In this document: positions 17,095 to 25,700 of the stretch, piece by piece
Position numbering within the stretch: position 1 is the first letter of the stretch
Layout of the letters: the number at the start of each line of letters is the position of its first letter
NCBI GenBank assembly: GCA_937924895.1
Contig: CALEYP010000113.1
Coordinates: forward strand, 1-56,175
Direction of reading: 5' to 3'
Length of the DNA: 56,175 bases
Source of the DNA: an uncultured Alphaproteobacteria bacterium
GTDB lineage: Bacteria > Pseudomonadota > Alphaproteobacteria > Puniceispirillales > Puniceispirillaceae
Notes under the pieces: generated by a model
Told to the model about the DNA's origin: nothing
Seen by the model: the letters and a program-made list of their open reading frames with translations, nothing else
Databases searched by the model: none
Position numbers and translations under genes: made by a program

Positions 17095-18564
17095 ATGACA
17101 TCATCTTTGACAATTCGCGAAGCACTTACATTTGACGATGTGCTTCTTGAGCCTGCTCATTCCGAAATTCTGCCAGCCAACACAGATATCACTGGCCAGA
17201 TCACACGCAATATTTCTTTGAAATTACCGCTGATTTCCGCTGCGATGGATACCGTCACTGAACATCGGCTTGCAATTGCGATGGCCCAGCTTGGTGGGAT
17301 TGGTGTGGTGCATAAAAACTTCACGATTGAAGGGCAAGCCGCAGAGGTGGCAGCGGTCAAGCGATTCGAAGCAGGCATGGTTGTCAATCCTGTTACCATT
17401 TCACCAAATGCCACACTTGGTGAGGCGCTTAGCCTGATGGAAGCTCATAAGATTAGTGGTGTGCCTGTCGTCGATGCTGACAATAAATTAGTGGGGATTT
17501 TGACGAACCGGGATGTGCGCTTTGCCCGGGACCACGAATTAACTGTCGCTGAGTTGATGACCAAGGATGTTGTCACAATCGAGCCAGATGCTTCAATGGG
17601 GATGGCTCGCAAATTGTTGCATGAGAACCGGATTGAAAAATTGGTTGTTGTGGATGGCGACCATCGTTGTACCGGCCTGATTACGGTCAAAGATATTGAA
17701 AAGGCCCAAACCTATCCGCTTGCGTCAAAAGATGAAGCAGGGCGGTTGCTCGTCGCAGCTGCCACTGGCGCTGGGCCTGACGGTATCGCCAGAGCAGAAG
17801 CATTAATTGAGGCAGGTGCCGATATCATCGTGGTTGATACCGCCCATGGTCATTCCGAAGGGGTATTGAAAACTGTCGCTGCCGTTCGTAAATTATCGAA
17901 CAATGTTGATATTATCGGCGGCAATGTGGCGACGGCTGAGGGCGCAAAGGCGCTGATTGACGCTGGCGTTGACGGGGTAAAAGTTGGCATTGGGCCAGGC
18001 TCTATATGTACCACACGTATGGTCGCAGGGGTTGGTGTGCCGCAATTAACCGCGATTATGGATGCTGTATCGGCCACCAGAGAAGCTGGCGTGCCGGTGA
18101 TTGCTGATGGCGGAATTAAATTCTCTGGTGATTTAGCAAAAGCGATCGCAGCAGGCGCCCAATCAGCCATGATCGGGTCACTGCTTGCTGGTACTGATGA
18201 GACGCCTGGTGAGGTCTATCTCTATCAAGGCCGCTCCTATAAAGCCTATCGTGGGATGGGGTCGCTTGGCGCGATGGCGCGGGGTTCGGCTGACCGCTAT
18301 TTCCAAGATGAAGTCTCAACACCGCTGAAGATGGTGCCTGAGGGAATTGAAGGGCAGGTGCCCTATAAGGGGCCTGCTGCGAATGTCTTGCACCAATTGG
18401 CGGGCGGACTCAAAGCTGCCATGGGGTATACCGGCTCTGCCTCAATGGCTGAGATGCAAAAACGGGCACGGTTCTTGAAAATCACAGGCTCTGGCTTGCG
18501 TGAATCTCATGTTCATGATGTGACCATTACCAAAGAAGCCCCGAATTACCGCCCAGGTATGTAA
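17095..18564 (+). CDS. guaB: Inosine-5'-monophosphate dehydrogenase
   Basis: Oxidises IMP to XMP with NAD+, the committed step of guanine nucleotide synthesis. The frame is open from a TTG at 17053, but the ATG at 17095 follows AAAGG and gives a 489-residue product of normal length. It has the N-terminal barrel start REALTFDDVLLEPAHS, a CBS pair (about 90-210) and the catalytic loop GIGPGSICTTRMVAG with Cys near 304. It also has the GGI..SGD phosphate site, the YRGMGSLGAM motif and the flap region ending in GQVPYKGPA. guaA follows after 31 bases, so the two genes for GMP synthesis are adjacent. Confidence 0.97.
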   Translation: MTSSLTIREALTFDDVLLEPAHSEILPANTDITGQITRNISLKLPLISAAMDTVTEHRLAIAMAQLGGIGVVHKNFTIEGQAAEVAAVKRFEAGMVVNPVTISPNATLGEALSLMEAHKISGVPVVDADNKLVGILTNRDVRFARDHELTVAELMTKDVVTIEPDASMGMARKLLHENRIEKLVVVDGDHRCTGLITVKDIEKAQTYPLASKDEAGRLLVAAATGAGPDGIARAEALIEAGADIIVVDTAHGHSEGVLKTVAAVRKLSNNVDIIGGNVATAEGAKALIDAGVDGVKVGIGPGSICTTRMVAGVGVPQLTAIMDAVSATREAGVPVIADGGIKFSGDLAKAIAAGAQSAMIGSLLAGTDETPGEVYLYQGRSYKAYRGMGSLGAMARGSADRYFQDEVSTPLKMVPEGIEGQVPYKGPAANVLHQLAGGLKAAMGYTGSASMAEMQKRARFLKITGSGLRESHVHDVTITKEAPNYRPGM

Positions 18565-18595
18565 TAGACTGATAGCCCCTTGCAAAGGACACAGC

Positions 18596-20149
18596 ATGTC
18601 TCATCAGACGATTTTAATTATTGATTTTGGTTCTCAAGTGACACAATTGATCGCACGTCGTCTGCGTGAGATTGGCATCTATACAGAGATTTTGCCATCA
18701 ACTGCCAATCAGGCTGAGGCTGTGGCAAAACAACCTGCGGGTATCATTCTATCTGGCGGTCCTAATTCAGTGACATCAGCTGATACACCACGCGCTGATG
18801 AGGCGGTGTTTGCCGCTGGTGTCCCTGTATTGGGGATTTGTTATGGTCAGCAAACAATGGTGGCGCAATTAGGTGGCCTTGTTGAATCAGGCAATAGTCG
18901 CGAATTTGGGCGCGCTGAGATCACAATCGCAGCATCAAGCCCGTTGTTTGCCGATGACTGGCCTGCGGCAAGCGCACAAACTGTCTGGATGAGCCATGGC
19001 GACCATGTCGCAGAATTGCCAGCGGGTTTTTCTGTCATTGCCGCGTCAAAGGGCGCTCCATTTGCAGCGATTGCAGATGAAGAGCGCCGCTATTATGGGG
19101 TACAATTCCATCCTGAGGTGGTTCACACCGAAGGCGGTATCGCCTTGTTACGGAATTTTGCGCTATCTATCTGTGGAATGGAGGCTAGCTGGTCAATGGC
19201 CGCTTACCGAGCGCAAGCTATCGCCCAGATCAGAGAGCAAGTGGGGCCGGAAGGGCGTGTGATTTGCGGGCTATCAGGTGGTGTTGACAGCTCTGTGGCT
19301 GCCATTCTCATTCATGAGGCCATTGGTGAGCGCCTGACCTGTGTGTTTGTGGATCATGGTTTGCTGCGCAAGGGGGAAGCAGAAGAAGTTGTATCTCTGT
19401 TTGGCAAACATTATAATATTCCGCTCATTCATGCAGAAGCATCAGAGATGTTCCTCAGCCGTTTGGCAGGTGTGACTGATCCTGAGCAAAAGCGTAAAAT
19501 TATCGGTAATGCCTTTATTGAGGTGTTTGATGCGGAATCTGCCAAAATAGAAGGGGCACGTTTCCTTGCACAAGGAACGCTTTATCCCGATGTGATTGAA
19601 TCAATCTCTGCTGCGGGCGGCAATCATGTCACAATCAAATCGCATCACAATGTGGGTGGCCTGCCAGAGGATATGAAGCTTGAATTGGTTGAGCCGTTAC
19701 GCATGTTGTTCAAAGATGAGGTCCGCGCGCTTGGCCGTGAATGTGGTCTGCCAGAGAGCCTTGTGAGCCGCCATCCGTTCCCTGGGCCTGGCCTTGCGAT
19801 CCGTATCCCTGGTGATATCACCAAAGATAAGTTGGCGATTTTGCGCGAGGCTGATGCGGTGTATCTTGATGAAATCCGTCAAGCGGGGCTTTATGATGAG
19901 ATTTGGCAAGCCTTTGCCGTGTTGCTACCTGTCAAGACAGTCGGTGTCATGGGGGATGCGCGGTCCTATGAGTATGTCTGCGCCTTGCGCGCGGTCACAT
20001 CAACCGATGGGATGACAGCAGATGTCTATCCGTTTGAGGTGAGCTTCTTGACCAAAGTCGCGACGCGGATTGTGAATGAGGTCAAAGGTGTCAATCGTAT
20101 CACATATGATATCACATCAAAGCCCCCTGGCACGATTGAGTGGGAGTAA
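18596..20149 (+). CDS. guaA: GMP synthase (glutamine-hydrolysing)
   Basis: Converts XMP to GMP using ATP and the amide of glutamine. The 517-residue chain has the class I amidotransferase domain (about 1-195) with GICYGQQTM (nucleophile Cys about 82) and FHPEVVHTE (His/Glu of the triad). It then has the ATP pyrophosphatase domain with P-loop GLSGGVDSSVAA near 222, and the C-terminal dimerisation domain ending in ITSKPPGTIEWE, which is the expected family C-terminus. HPFPGPGLAIRI is also conserved. It follows guaB directly and its start is preceded by AAAGGAC. Confidence 0.97.
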   Translation: MSHQTILIIDFGSQVTQLIARRLREIGIYTEILPSTANQAEAVAKQPAGIILSGGPNSVTSADTPRADEAVFAAGVPVLGICYGQQTMVAQLGGLVESGNSREFGRAEITIAASSPLFADDWPAASAQTVWMSHGDHVAELPAGFSVIAASKGAPFAAIADEERRYYGVQFHPEVVHTEGGIALLRNFALSICGMEASWSMAAYRAQAIAQIREQVGPEGRVICGLSGGVDSSVAAILIHEAIGERLTCVFVDHGLLRKGEAEEVVSLFGKHYNIPLIHAEASEMFLSRLAGVTDPEQKRKIIGNAFIEVFDAESAKIEGARFLAQGTLYPDVIESISAAGGNHVTIKSHHNVGGLPEDMKLELVEPLRMLFKDEVRALGRECGLPESLVSRHPFPGPGLAIRIPGDITKDKLAILREADAVYLDEIRQAGLYDEIWQAFAVLLPVKTVGVMGDARSYEYVCALRAVTSTDGMTADVYPFEVSFLTKVATRIVNEVKGVNRITYDITSKPPGTIEWE

Positions 20150-20217
20150 ATTCCGTCGGCATACCCGCTTTATCTCTCTTAATCGTTGAACTCTCTATAT
20201 TCTCGAAAGTCACTATC

Positions 20218-20445
20218 ATGACACCTAAATTTCACTTTGTGGATATTGTGAAATGGATAGCCACTATCATCCAATTAATTGGTTATGGCATGACGGGATT
20301 AAATCTTGTCCCTTATAATATTTACATGTTTTTCATCGGCATTTTTTTGTGGTTTGCCGTCGGGGTCATGTGGAAGTATAAGGCCATCATGGTGGTTCAT
20401 ATTGGTGCCTTTATTTCGCTGTGCATAGGCTATTTAAATGCCTAA
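20218..20445 (+). CDS. Small membrane protein (DUF6552-like)
   Basis: A 75-residue protein with about three hydrophobic segments separated by short polar turns (KWIATIIQLIGYGMTGLN, YMFFIGIFLWFAVGVMW, MVVHIGAFISLCIGYL). The pattern resembles a family of very short membrane proteins of marine alphaproteobacteria that I recall as DUF6552, without known function. The frame is open back to 20140 inside guaA, but the ATG at 20218, preceded by GAAAG, starts at the family-like N-terminus. It could be co-transcribed with guaA (68 bases away). Confidence 0.65.
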   Translation: MTPKFHFVDIVKWIATIIQLIGYGMTGLNLVPYNIYMFFIGIFLWFAVGVMWKYKAIMVVHIGAFISLCIGYLNA

Positions 20446-20536
20446 TTTTCTGTGATGTCCTCGAAATAACCCATCTTGCTAAAGCGATGACAAAGGTGCA
20501 AAAGAAATAGAGTGAACGACCTCATAGGGGCCTTAG

Positions 20537-21190
20537 ATGACAGCCAATAAGGGACTATCTCTCTACACCGACCTAAACCTTGACGAGGCAGATAATGCCG
20601 CCGAGATTCAGCGCATCTATCAAGAGTGGGCTGCACGCTATGATCATGATAATGATGAAGCGCTTGGTACTGTCTCACAGCCCACAATGGTTGAGTTGTT
20701 CGCCCGCTATGCGCCAGACCCTCAGATGCAATTGCTTGATGTGGGCTGCGGAACGGGGTTAGTCGGTCATTATTTAGATAAGGCCGGATTTTCGGTCTTT
20801 GATGGCACAGACCTATCTGAGGATATGCTGGCCTTTGCGGCGCCGCGTGGCTATCGCACATTATTTGCGGCCAATCTCTCGAAAGGATTGCCTGTTGCGG
20901 ATGACGCTTATGATGGCTGCCTCTGTGTCGGTGTCTTTACGCATGGCCATGTCGGCCCGAACGGTTTGGCAGAATTGACGCGTATCACACGCATTGGTGG
21001 ACTTATCGCCTTTACCATTAATGAGGATGTGCTTGAACCTTATGGGTTTGACAAGGCAATAGCGCAGTTTGTTGAGAGGGGGCATTGGCGCCTCAAATGT
21101 CATCAGATCAGTGATTATATGGTGAAAAAAGAGGTCAAAGGCATTTATGTCATTGCTGAGGTCACAGATGCCGCGAAACAAGGGGTATAA
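20537..21190 (+). CDS. Class I SAM-dependent methyltransferase
   Basis: A 217-residue Rossmann-fold methyltransferase. Motif I is LLDVGCGTGLVGHYL (near 72), motif II is FDGTDLSEDML and a motif IV-like region follows at YDGCLCVGVFTHGHVG. The N-terminal QRIYQEWAARYDHDNDE resembles the group of small-molecule methyltransferases related to Williams-Beuren-syndrome protein 27. The acceptor substrate cannot be deduced. The next gene starts five bases after the stop, so it is probably co-transcribed with the nitronate monooxygenase-like gene. Confidence 0.82.
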   Translation: MTANKGLSLYTDLNLDEADNAAEIQRIYQEWAARYDHDNDEALGTVSQPTMVELFARYAPDPQMQLLDVGCGTGLVGHYLDKAGFSVFDGTDLSEDMLAFAAPRGYRTLFAANLSKGLPVADDAYDGCLCVGVFTHGHVGPNGLAELTRITRIGGLIAFTINEDVLEPYGFDKAIAQFVERGHWRLKCHQISDYMVKKEVKGIYVIAEVTDAAKQGV

Positions 21191-21195
21191 GGCGC

Positions 21196-22224
21196 ATGTC
21201 TCGTTTTTCACTGCCGCGTTATCCCATTATCCAAGCGCCGATGGCAGGTGGTATTACCACGGTTGATCTTGTGACAGCTGTCGCGAATGCAGGCGCTGTC
21301 GGTAGTTTTGGTTTTGCTTATAGCACGGCAGATGTCATTGCCTCTGATTTGGCGCAATGCCGCGCTGGTACAGATGGCGCGCTGCTTGCCAATTTCTTTG
21401 TGGTTGAAGAGCCAGCAGAGCCTTCACAAGCCGATAGAGAGGCGGCTTGTGCGGCCTTAGAAGCACTGGCCTTCAAAGGTGGTGTATATTCTCAGCCACA
21501 GCCGCCTTATGTCATGGATTTGACAGCGCAGCTTGCCCCAATTTGGAAGCAACCGCCAACCTATCTCACCTTTCATTTTGGGGTGCCGTCTCAAGATATC
21601 ATGGCACGCGCTCATGCGCTGGGTATTGCGGTGGGCATTTCAGCAACGAATGTTAGTGAGGCGAAAGAGATTGCGGCAGCTGGCGCTGATTTCATCATTG
21701 CGCAAGGCATAGAAGCAGGGGGGCATCGTGGTACCTTTGAGGCCGCGCCACTCTCAGATGAGGCACTATCAACGCAGGCCTTAACAAGCGCGCTTGCCAA
21801 AAACACCTCGCTTCCGATTGTGGCGGCTGGCGGGATTATGACCGCGTCTCATATCAAAGAGGCACTTGCTGCTGGGGCGGTTGCTGTACAGATGGGGACA
21901 GCCTTTCTGGCGGCTGATGAAGCGGGGACAGCCCCATCTTATCGTGAGGCCTTATGCGAGGTGCCATGCCGCGCAACCGCGCTTACCACTCATTTTTCAG
22001 GGCGTGTTGCACGATCATTGCAAAATGAATTTATAACAAGGATGGCGGGGCAACCTTACTTGCCATTTCCGATTCAAAACCGCATGACGGGCCATTGCGG
22101 AGCGCCGCAGCAAAGTCAGGCACAGCCGAATATCAAAGTCTGTGGGCGGGAACTGGCGTTGCTGACATTTCGCAAGGGCCAGCCGCTAAGATTTTGGCAG
22201 AGCTTTGCGCTGAATTATAATTGA
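21196..22224 (+). CDS. Nitronate monooxygenase-like FMN enzyme
   Basis: A 342-residue TIM-barrel flavoprotein of the nitronate monooxygenase (2-nitropropane dioxygenase) family, which oxidises alkyl nitronates such as propionate-3-nitronate. Family motifs are the N-terminal PIIQAPMAGGITT, the central GADFIIAQGIEAGGHRG (FMN phosphate and catalytic His region), PIVAAGGIM and AVQMGTAFLAADEAGT. Related flavoenzymes such as enoyl-ACP reductase FabK share this layout, so the exact reaction is inferred. It starts after AAGGCGC, five bases from the methyltransferase stop. Confidence 0.83.
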   Translation: MSRFSLPRYPIIQAPMAGGITTVDLVTAVANAGAVGSFGFAYSTADVIASDLAQCRAGTDGALLANFFVVEEPAEPSQADREAACAALEALAFKGGVYSQPQPPYVMDLTAQLAPIWKQPPTYLTFHFGVPSQDIMARAHALGIAVGISATNVSEAKEIAAAGADFIIAQGIEAGGHRGTFEAAPLSDEALSTQALTSALAKNTSLPIVAAGGIMTASHIKEALAAGAVAVQMGTAFLAADEAGTAPSYREALCEVPCRATALTTHFSGRVARSLQNEFITRMAGQPYLPFPIQNRMTGHCGAPQQSQAQPNIKVCGRELALLTFRKGQPLRFWQSFALNYN

Positions 22225-22284
22225 CAAGCCAGGTGCTTGCCTGCCTAGTCTGTGAGGGAATATGTAGCTCGTAAAGGGGGGCTT

Positions 22285-22719
22285 ATGACTACAGGGCATT
22301 GTTTTTGCGGACATGTATCGTATCGCTATGAGGGAGAGAGGACATGGTCCTGCTATTGTCATTGCGGGGATTGCCGGCGTAATTGTGCCGCACCTCTTGT
22401 GGCGTTCATTGGTGTGTCACTGGAAGGGTTTTCCTGGCGTGTCGGCGGGCAGGAGAAGATACCAAAATTCTATGCATCTAGCCCTGGTGTGAAACGATAT
22501 TTCTGTGATGAATGCGGCACGCCAATGGCCTTTCAGGCTGACCATTATCCAGGGGAAATTCATCTCTATGCGCCGACTCTGGCCAATCCAGATGAATTTC
22601 AACCAGAATTCCATGTCCATTATCAGGAAAAGCTGTCATGGCTGCATTTAGATGATGGTCTGTATCGTTATGATGCCAGCGCACCAGCAAATGCCGAGGC
22701 ACGGGATTTACATGACTGA
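22285..22719 (+). CDS. GFA/CENP-V domain zinc protein
   Basis: A 144-residue protein of the Gfa-like family (named for glutathione-dependent formaldehyde activation, a role that is disputed). The zinc-binding cysteine sets are all visible: GHCFCGHVSYRY at the start, CYCHCGDCRRNC at about 24-35 and FCDECGTPMAF near 75. An in-frame GTG at 22252 exists, but the ATG at 22285 follows AAAGGGGGGCTT and starts the conserved domain. It overlaps the following GNAT gene by eight bases, implying co-translation. The biochemical role is not known. Confidence 0.86.
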   Translation: MTTGHCFCGHVSYRYEGERTWSCYCHCGDCRRNCAAPLVAFIGVSLEGFSWRVGGQEKIPKFYASSPGVKRYFCDECGTPMAFQADHYPGEIHLYAPTLANPDEFQPEFHVHYQEKLSWLHLDDGLYRYDASAPANAEARDLHD

Positions 22720-23419
22720 TGTTCTAGGAGAGGTTATCGCTGATTTCACGCCGCCGCCTCATCCCAAAGGCATAAATTTACAAGGCGAACATATACTAAT
22801 TGAGCCTTTGGATGATGCCAAACATGGGGCGCATCTTTTTGCCGCCAAGCAAAGGGACAGGTCAGGCGATAATTGGACGTATCTGCCCTATGGGCCTTTC
22901 GCTGATGAGCTGTCATACCGCCAGTGGCTTATTTCCCAACAAGACAGTGATGACCCCTGCTTTTTTGCGATGATTGACCGCGTGACCCAACAGGCGGTTG
23001 GCATTGCCAGCTATTTGCGAATAGACCAAGCAAATGGGGTGATTGAGGTCGGGCATATCCATTTTTCACCTCTTTTACAGCGTAGGACAGCATCTACCGA
23101 AGCGCTGTTTTTGATGATGCAATGGGCGTTTGACGCCGGCTATCGCCGCTATGAGTGGAAATGTAATGCGTTAAACATACCATCACGGCGCGCCGCCCAG
23201 CGCCTCGGGCTGTCTTTTGAAGGCATTTTCCGGCAGATGATGATAAGCAAAGGGCGAAACCGCGATACAGCATGGTTTGCCGCCATTGACAAAGAATGGC
23301 CTGCCTTGCGTCAGGCGTATCGCACCTTCTTTTCTGCTGATAATTTTACCTCTGATGGCACAGCAATACAAAGCCTGTCATCTTTAACGGCGCCCTTACT
23401 CCATCAACGGGATGGCTGA
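22712..23419 (+). CDS. GNAT family N-acetyltransferase (RimJ/RimL-like)
   Basis: A 235-residue acyl-CoA-dependent acetyltransferase. The frame is open from 22652, but the ATG at 22712 overlaps the GFA stop and is the probable start. The core runs from HILIEPLDD through VGIASYLRID and VIEVGHIHFSPLLQRRTAS, where the canonical acetyl-CoA loop (R/Q-x-x-G-x-G/A) is replaced by QRRTAST. It continues to YEWKCNALNIPSRRAAQRLG, the usual RimJ-type end motif. Proteins with this arrangement acetylate protein N-termini, amino acids or antibiotics; the acceptor here is unknown. A LysE exporter gene follows after two bases. Confidence 0.83.
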   Translation: MTDVLGEVIADFTPPPHPKGINLQGEHILIEPLDDAKHGAHLFAAKQRDRSGDNWTYLPYGPFADELSYRQWLISQQDSDDPCFFAMIDRVTQQAVGIASYLRIDQANGVIEVGHIHFSPLLQRRTASTEALFLMMQWAFDAGYRRYEWKCNALNIPSRRAAQRLGLSFEGIFRQMMISKGRNRDTAWFAAIDKEWPALRQAYRTFFSADNFTSDGTAIQSLSSLTAPLLHQRDG

Positions 23420-23421
23420 TA

Positions 23422-24006
23422 GTGGAGGGGCTGTCTTATCTGCCGCTATGGCTTTTCATAATCGTGATGGTAAGTACGCCTGGTCCAGCCAATCTATTGC
23501 TGATGGCTGCAGGTGCGCGGCACGGCTTTTGGCCTCTCCTACCGTTCTTAGCTGGCCTGGTTGCGGGTAAGCTCGCCCTGAATATCGCTATTATGTTGGG
23601 CCTTGGGAGCGTGCTAATGCTGAATGAGGGGCTGCGTTTGGTTTTTACCATCGGGTCAGCCGCTTACATGAGCTATCTGGCATTACAAGGGTGGCGCGGG
23701 CCAAAGCAGGGAGGGGCTAGCGCTGCCATCTTGGGGGTGAAGGCAGGGCTGATTGTGCATCCCCTTAGTCCGAAAAGCTGGGTGATGGCAACGCTTGCCT
23801 ATTCACAATTTGCAGCAAGTTATGACAGTGTCTTTGGGCAATATATCATTGTGCCGTTAAGTTTTGTGGTAGTGCAGCTTGTCTTTCATTCGCTATGGGG
23901 CATGGCAGGTGCGTTAATCGGTCAACAACTTCGCCAGAACCTTATCATGCACCGGGCATTGGTGCTTGTAACCCTGGCTGTCATTCTGTGGGCTGTACTA
24001 CAATAA
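23422..24006 (+). CDS. LysE/RhtB family amino-acid exporter
   Basis: A 194-residue inner-membrane protein with about six hydrophobic segments. The family signature VSTPGPANLLLMAAGARHGF is at about 18-37, followed by a second helix with AGLVAGKLALNIAIMLGLG and the conserved GSAAYMSYLALQGWRG. These proteins export amino acids or related metabolites. The start is GTG at 23422, two bases after the GNAT stop; no in-frame ATG precedes the first helix. It ends immediately before a hairpin with a downstream T-tract. Confidence 0.85.
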   Translation: MEGLSYLPLWLFIIVMVSTPGPANLLLMAAGARHGFWPLLPFLAGLVAGKLALNIAIMLGLGSVLMLNEGLRLVFTIGSAAYMSYLALQGWRGPKQGGASAAILGVKAGLIVHPLSPKSWVMATLAYSQFAASYDSVFGQYIIVPLSFVVVQLVFHSLWGMAGALIGQQLRQNLIMHRALVLVTLAVILWAVLQ

Positions 24007-24007
24007 A

Positions 24008-24038
24008 AGGCTACCTATCCCTGTGGAATAGATAGCCT
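24008..24038. terminator. Bidirectional intrinsic terminator after the LysE gene
   Basis: AGGCTACCTATC (24008-24019) pairs with AATAGATAGCCT (24027-24038) around a 7-nt loop. Read on the plus strand it has two C-A mismatches and is followed by a T-rich run. On the minus strand those positions become G-U wobbles, giving an uninterrupted 12-bp stem followed by TTTTATT. It can end the plus-strand LysE transcript and also a minus-strand transcript carrying the short ORF at 24113-24166. Confidence 0.6.
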
Positions 24039-24112
24039 CTTTTGGTTTTTTCGACTTGTCAGATGGGCATTTCACAATGCACGCCCTCAACCCGTTCCAT
24101 AAAAGGCTGCTT

Positions 24113-24166
24113 TTATGACCGGCTGAGTGACCCATATCCGCAAGCTGTAAAAGGTACCATAGACAT
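24113..24166 (-). CDS. Candidate 17-residue small protein or leader peptide
   Basis: On the minus strand, AAGGGAGGTGATCAC stands directly before an ATG, a near-perfect Shine-Dalgarno site at good spacing. It opens a short frame coding MSMVPFTACGYGSLSRS and then TAA. About 75 bases downstream lies a hairpin that pairs best on this strand and is followed by TTTTATT. There is no longer gene on this strand to which it could be a leader, because the next gene is the convergent LysE exporter. I do not recognise the peptide. The site could also be read on the plus strand as an anti-Shine-Dalgarno sequence, so an RNA role is possible. Confidence 0.4.
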   Translation of the reverse strand: MSMVPFTACGYGSLSRS

Positions 24167-24310
24167 GTGATCACCTCCCTTCGCTTGTTTGAATTGTCAC
24201 CATGTTTCGACTATTTTTAGCTTGGGGCAAGGGGGCAGCAGCTCTCTTTTCACCTGTTAGAAAAGGCGGCACGGATTGCGTCCTCAAGAAAACTTCGGTA
24301 CAAGGCCTTC

Positions 24311-24730
24311 ATGAGTAAAGATATTGCACAGTTCGAAGATATGGCAGCTGATTGCCATTTTGTCACTCTCACGGAAATTGTGGATGAGTATGACGGTCAA
24401 TTGGCCTCTTACATGGCAGCCATTGAGGCGCGTAACATTGTCGTGACAATGCAAGTGGATATGGTGGTTGGTAAGGCCAAGGCGAAACCTCATGCGGCGG
24501 CTGTGGCTGTGACCTATGATGTCAAAGACCCTGAAGATATTGCCGCTCAGGCCAAGCAATTTTTCCCAGCCTCAATCCCATTTGCTTTTGGATGGGTGCC
24601 TGCCAATCTCTATGGCACAGATGATTTTGGAATCTTCGTAGAGCAAGGAACAATGGGTGAAAAACTGGCCAATGGCATGATTGATGATATGATTCAATCC
24701 GCCCATATTGAGGCCGCTGTCACAGCCTAG
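24311..24730 (+). CDS. Unrecognised 139-residue soluble protein
   Basis: The ATG follows AAGGCCTTC, a usable ribosome site. The protein is acidic and soluble, with no signal peptide or membrane segment, and contains alternating strand-like stretches (NIVVTMQVDMVVG, AAAVAVTYDV) and a central FPASIPFAFGWVPANLYG segment with several aromatic and proline residues. I cannot assign it to a family. It overlaps the convergent EamA transporter by four bases. It is preceded by about 300 bp that hold the terminator and the short minus-strand ORF. Confidence 0.6.
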   Translation: MSKDIAQFEDMAADCHFVTLTEIVDEYDGQLASYMAAIEARNIVVTMQVDMVVGKAKAKPHAAAVAVTYDVKDPEDIAAQAKQFFPASIPFAFGWVPANLYGTDDFGIFVEQGTMGEKLANGMIDDMIQSAHIEAAVTA

Positions 24731-25611
24731 GAGGGGGCAAGGCGTCTGGTGGCGAGATAGACACCGGCTGAAGCAATCCCTAGCCCAATCATATCTTGCA
24801 TAGTTAACGTCTCTCCCAATATGATCCAGCCCTGCACAGCAGCCACAGGAGCAATCAAGAAAAGAAGCGATGATGTTTGCTGGGATGACCCGCGTGATAG
24901 TAAAATCATAAACATCACATAAGCGCCAAATGATACTGCGCCAATTTGCCATGCCATACCCACTATATAGCTTGTTGTGAGTGTGATAGAGGGCACCTCG
25001 AATAAGGCTAATAAAATCAGATGTAAGATCATCGCAGCGCCGGCCTGCACCATATTCATCGGTATCAGGGGCATATCTTGTCCAAATTGCTTTTGGTAGA
25101 GTGTGCCAGTGATGGCAGCTAGCAAAGCCCCACAACAAATCAATAAGGCAGGAACGGGAATTGCCCCACCAATATCAAAGCCGATTACCAAAAGCGCGCC
25201 CATAAATCCCAATAAAATCCCAAGCCAGTTGCGAGCGGTAATGCGCTCGCCTAATAGCGGGCCGGCCAATAGGGCGGTAAAAACAGGTTGGAGTGAGATG
25301 ATAAGCGCTGCCAATGTGGCTTGCATACCATGGCTAAGTGCCCAGAACACGCCGCCTAGATAAAAGCCATGAAGCAAGCACCCCGCAATCGCCGCGTGAC
25401 ATGTCTCAGACAAAGTTAGAAATCGTGATGGTCTTGTTCGCCAGTGTATTATCAGCGCAGCACAGCCAAAGCCGCCTGCTACGATCGCAAAGCGCAGTGC
25501 TAATGAGGCGAAAGCCGTCCCGTCTGCCATGATCGCTTTTGCCGAGATGAAGGCAGAGGACCATAGAATGATAAAGCTGAAGGATAAAACAGGGGCTGTC
25601 ATAGGCCGCAC
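24727..25611 (-). CDS. EamA/DMT family transporter
   Basis: A 294-residue inner-membrane protein with ten hydrophobic segments arranged as two EamA repeats (about 5-135 and 150-285). The repeat boundaries show typical patterns such as SSAFISAKAIMADGTAFASLALRFAIVAGG in the first half (positions about 14-43) and PVAAVQGWIILGETLTMQD near the end. These drug/metabolite transporters export amino acids, nucleosides or other metabolites; the substrate is not predictable. Its stop codon overlaps the plus-strand gene by four bases. Confidence 0.85.
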   Translation of the reverse strand: MRPMTAPVLSFSFIILWSSAFISAKAIMADGTAFASLALRFAIVAGGFGCAALIIHWRTRPSRFLTLSETCHAAIAGCLLHGFYLGGVFWALSHGMQATLAALIISLQPVFTALLAGPLLGERITARNWLGILLGFMGALLVIGFDIGGAIPVPALLICCGALLAAITGTLYQKQFGQDMPLIPMNMVQAGAAMILHLILLALFEVPSITLTTSYIVGMAWQIGAVSFGAYVMFMILLSRGSSQQTSSLLFLIAPVAAVQGWIILGETLTMQDMIGLGIASAGVYLATRRLAPS

Positions 25612-25700
25612 GCTATGTCATAGATGGGGAAAAGACAAAAGAATTCTGTCATTCACACCCGATAAGGGCACGACGCATCTGCGGTCTAATAGACGAAATG

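Noticed and set aside
24166..24185. 16S rRNA 3' end fragment on the plus strand (GATCACCTCCC)
   Set aside because: The similarity is limited to the anti-Shine-Dalgarno core and does not extend into rRNA sequence on either side.
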